Assembly (NCBI RefSeq): GCF_001544375.1
Contig: NZ_BCQJ01000001.1
Span: 232,275 to 296,274 of the forward strand
From: Enterococcus canis NBRC 100695
Lineage (GTDB): Bacteria > Bacillota > Bacilli > Lactobacillales > Enterococcaceae
Direction of reading: 5' to 3'
DNA: 64,000 nucleotides
Below the pieces are notes generated by a model, which did no database searches, was not told the origin of the DNA, and saw only the letters and a program-made list of their open reading frames with translations. Positions 62,749 to 64,000 of the stretch are shown here, piece by piece. The position numbers and the translations under genes are program-made. The stretch's first letter is position 1. Every line of letters begins with the position of its first letter.

Positions 62749-62793
62749 AAAACCCATGAAAAGACGAGAATAGTCTTCTTTTCATGGGTTTTA
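62749..62793 (-). terminator. terminator after the small membrane protein gene
   Basis: AACCCATGAAAAGA pairs with TCTTTTCATGGGTT and is followed by T residues on the minus strand. Confidence 0.82.
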
Positions 62794-62794
62794 C

Positions 62795-63256
62795 TCATTG
62801 TTTTGCGTCAGCAATCTTTTGATTGATGAAAGCCATTAATTCTTCTTGGGTATAATTGAACAACATTAGCGGACTACGGTAGCGACCAATGACAAATTGG
62901 GCTTTTGTTTGTTGTTCATTTTTGGGATTTTTGCCTACTAACACCTGCGTCAAGCTGCCATAATCCACCACACGATTTCCTAGCGAATTGGCCACAATCC
63001 CTTCATCTGATAAGCCTTGGGCCGTAATCATAAAACTAGCAACCGCAAAGGTAGAAGCAACACCACGCCACAGTTGGTCGGGTGTTTGAGCATGGACAAC
63101 CGTCAGATAGAAAACGAGAGCGGTAATTAGCAGTAATCCTAGGCGGCGTTTATTGGACATTGTTGCCTTAATCACTAAAGAGCGGCGTACCACAAAAAAG
63201 TAGGCATAGAGTAGAACATCAAATGCTAATAACAAGAGTGTAAAAACAGAAATCAT
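62795..63256 (-). CDS. small membrane protein of unknown function
   Basis: A 153-residue protein with two or three hydrophobic segments in the first 90 residues (ISVFTLLLLAFDVLLYAYFF, LGLLLITALVFYLTVVHA) and a soluble C-terminal part (VVDYGSLTQVLVGKN, RYRSPLMLFNYTQEELMAFI) that looks like a small alpha/beta module. The ATG at 63256 is chosen because AAGGGAATACT precedes it; a longer frame upstream lacks a site. I do not recognise the family. It stands alone between terminators. Confidence 0.65.
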   Translation of the reverse strand: MISVFTLLLLAFDVLLYAYFFVVRRSLVIKATMSNKRRLGLLLITALVFYLTVVHAQTPDQLWRGVASTFAVASFMITAQGLSDEGIVANSLGNRVVDYGSLTQVLVGKNPKNEQQTKAQFVIGRYRSPLMLFNYTQEELMAFINQKIADAKQ

Positions 63257-63316
63257 AGTATTCCCTTCATTTCTTTTAATGAAATTAAGTGTAACAGAAT
63301 ACCTTGATCCCCGCAA

Positions 63317-63353
63317 GAAAGGGCCCACATTATCCATGTGAGCCCTGATTCTC
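63317..63353 (-). terminator. terminator after dhaM
   Basis: AGGGCTCACATGG and ATGTGGGCCCT arms pair on the minus strand, followed by TTTCTT. Confidence 0.65.
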
Positions 63354-63722
63354 TTATTTTACTTTTAACGGTGCTAATTGGGCCTCGATATCTTCAACCG
63401 ACGAACCGGCTTGGAGTAAGGCACCGGCTGTATAAGCACTCTCCACAAAGGCTGTATCGTGTAAATGAATGGTTTTTTCACTCATTTCAATCGCCATTTC
63501 CAAATTCATTTTAGCACTACCCAAATCATAGAAAGCTAAAATTTCCTCCGCATCCAAATCACTGATGGCTTGATTGATGGCATCAAAGCTAGTGCCGACT
63601 CCATTTTCTGGCAAACCTGCGGCTACGATGATGGGAACATCCGCTGCTACTTCTTTGATCAAGCGCTCAATACCAGCCGCAATTTCATGAACATGTGATA
63701 CTAATAAAATCCCTTTACTCAT
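63354..63722 (-). CDS. dhaM: DhaM, dihydroxyacetone kinase phosphotransferase subunit
   Basis: A 122-residue EIIA-Man-like protein. GILLVSHVHEIAAGIERLI contains the His that accepts phosphate from HPr, and AAGLPENGVGTSFDAI and AFYDLGSAKMNLEMA match the DhaM core. It passes PTS phosphate to ADP bound on DhaL, which then phosphorylates dihydroxyacetone on DhaK. The ATG at 63722 overlaps the dhaL stop by eight bases. It is the short Gram-positive form lacking the fused HPr and EI domains of E. coli DhaM. Confidence 0.92.
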   Translation of the reverse strand: MSKGILLVSHVHEIAAGIERLIKEVAADVPIIVAAGLPENGVGTSFDAINQAISDLDAEEILAFYDLGSAKMNLEMAIEMSEKTIHLHDTAFVESAYTAGALLQAGSSVEDIEAQLAPLKVK

Positions 63723-64000
63723 TGAAAACACCTGCCTCAATCAAAGATTCAAAGAAATATGCTGAAGACATTGCCCCCGGGTCGATATGACCTTTTGAAC
63801 GCTCCCCTACATAGGAAGCGCGACCTTTTGTGGCGATCAATTCTTTGGTGTCCTCCGCGAATTGTTGGACTTGTGCTTCTGTTAAGGAGCCAGCTTTTAG
63901 TGCCGCAACAGCTGGAATCCATTCATCTAGCATAGTTTTTTCACCAGCTTCAGCTTTACCGCGTTTTTGGATTCCGGCAATCCCAGCCTCCAAAACAGTA
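63715..64000 (-). CDS. dhaL: DhaL, dihydroxyacetone kinase ADP-binding subunit, C-terminal part
   Basis: The gene runs past the right window edge, so only about 94 C-terminal residues are seen. GKAEAGEKTMLDEWIPAVAAL and TKGRASYVGERSKGHIDPGAMSS are the nucleotide-binding and lid motifs of DhaL. DhaK is expected further upstream, outside the window. It is co-translated with dhaM. Confidence 0.92.
   Translation of the reverse strand, partial: TVLEAGIAGIQKRGKAEAGEKTMLDEWIPAVAALKAGSLTEAQVQQFAEDTKELIATKGRASYVGERSKGHIDPGAMSSAYFFESLIEAGVFNE

Noticed and set aside
1-64000. Prophage, insertion sequences or integrated elements
   Set aside because: No transposase, integrase, phage structural gene or terminal inverted repeats were seen; all genes fit ordinary chromosomal operons.
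1-64000. tRNA or rRNA genes
   Set aside because: No cloverleaf with conserved T-loop and CCA end and no rRNA-like segments were noticed; the T-box sequence near 49660 is regulatory.

Overview
The window looks like a chromosomal segment of a low-GC Gram-positive bacterium, most probably an Enterococcus. The reasons are AGGAGG-type ribosome binding sites, sigma-A promoters, lipobox signal peptides, a T-box on pheST, BusR-OpuA and CbpB proteins, and an ethanolamine (eut) locus with the EutV/EutW antitermination layout known from E. faecalis. The species cannot be fixed from sequence alone. Almost all genes lie on the minus strand.

Layout. 1-4 kb: a truncated membrane-anchored protein, a DUF368 lipid translocase, a fumarate-reductase-like flavolipoprotein and, on the plus strand, a lipid kinase. 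4-15.7 kb: a cobalamin-riboswitch-controlled operon. It encodes a 2214-residue cell-surface protein, a DUF4430 lipoprotein, and the T, fused A-A and S parts of a dedicated ECF transporter. 15.8-31.6 kb: a complete eut microcompartment locus (P, T, G, S, V, W, A, B, C, L, a K-like shell protein, E, M, a short unknown, D, another unknown, N, H, Q). It has four EutV-type dual-hairpin/terminator leaders and an EutX-like riboswitch RNA upstream of eutG. 31.7-42.8 kb: mixed housekeeping genes (GW-repeat secreted protein, MupG, cyclophilin lipoprotein, aldo/keto reductase, ilvE, Na/Pi symporter, MscS, CbpB, phosphodiesterase, RNase PH-RdgB fusion, murI). 42.9-58.1 kb: glutamine/glutamate-type ABC transporter, pheST with T-box, HxlR regulator, addAB and signal peptidase I. 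58.2-64 kb: OpuA betaine transporter with its BusR regulator, a nitroreductase, a small membrane protein, and dhaM plus partial dhaL.

How the parts fit. Ethanolamine ammonia-lyase (EutBC) needs adenosylcobalamin. The neighbouring B12-sensing uptake operon should supply it, an adenosyltransferase and the EutA reactivase finish and maintain the cofactor, and the EutX-like RNA couples eut expression to cofactor level. The most unusual object is the giant surface protein. It carries a transcobalamin-C-terminal-like DUF4430 domain, three alpha/alpha-toroid modules resembling the cobalamin-binding barrel of animal transcobalamins, and about thirteen three-helix spacer repeats. Together with the DUF4430 lipoprotein and the ECF transporter it suggests a Gram-positive B12 capture and relay system.

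Other points of note are a one-base deletion that splits the eutW sensor kinase, a seven-codon leader ORF coupled to the ECF T component, a BusR operator with exactly 22 bp between half-sites lying over the opuA promoter, and matching CTTAC-N5-GTAAG operators at the hxlR and nitroreductase promoters. All assignments rest on reading the sequence and on remembered family features; no database search was run.
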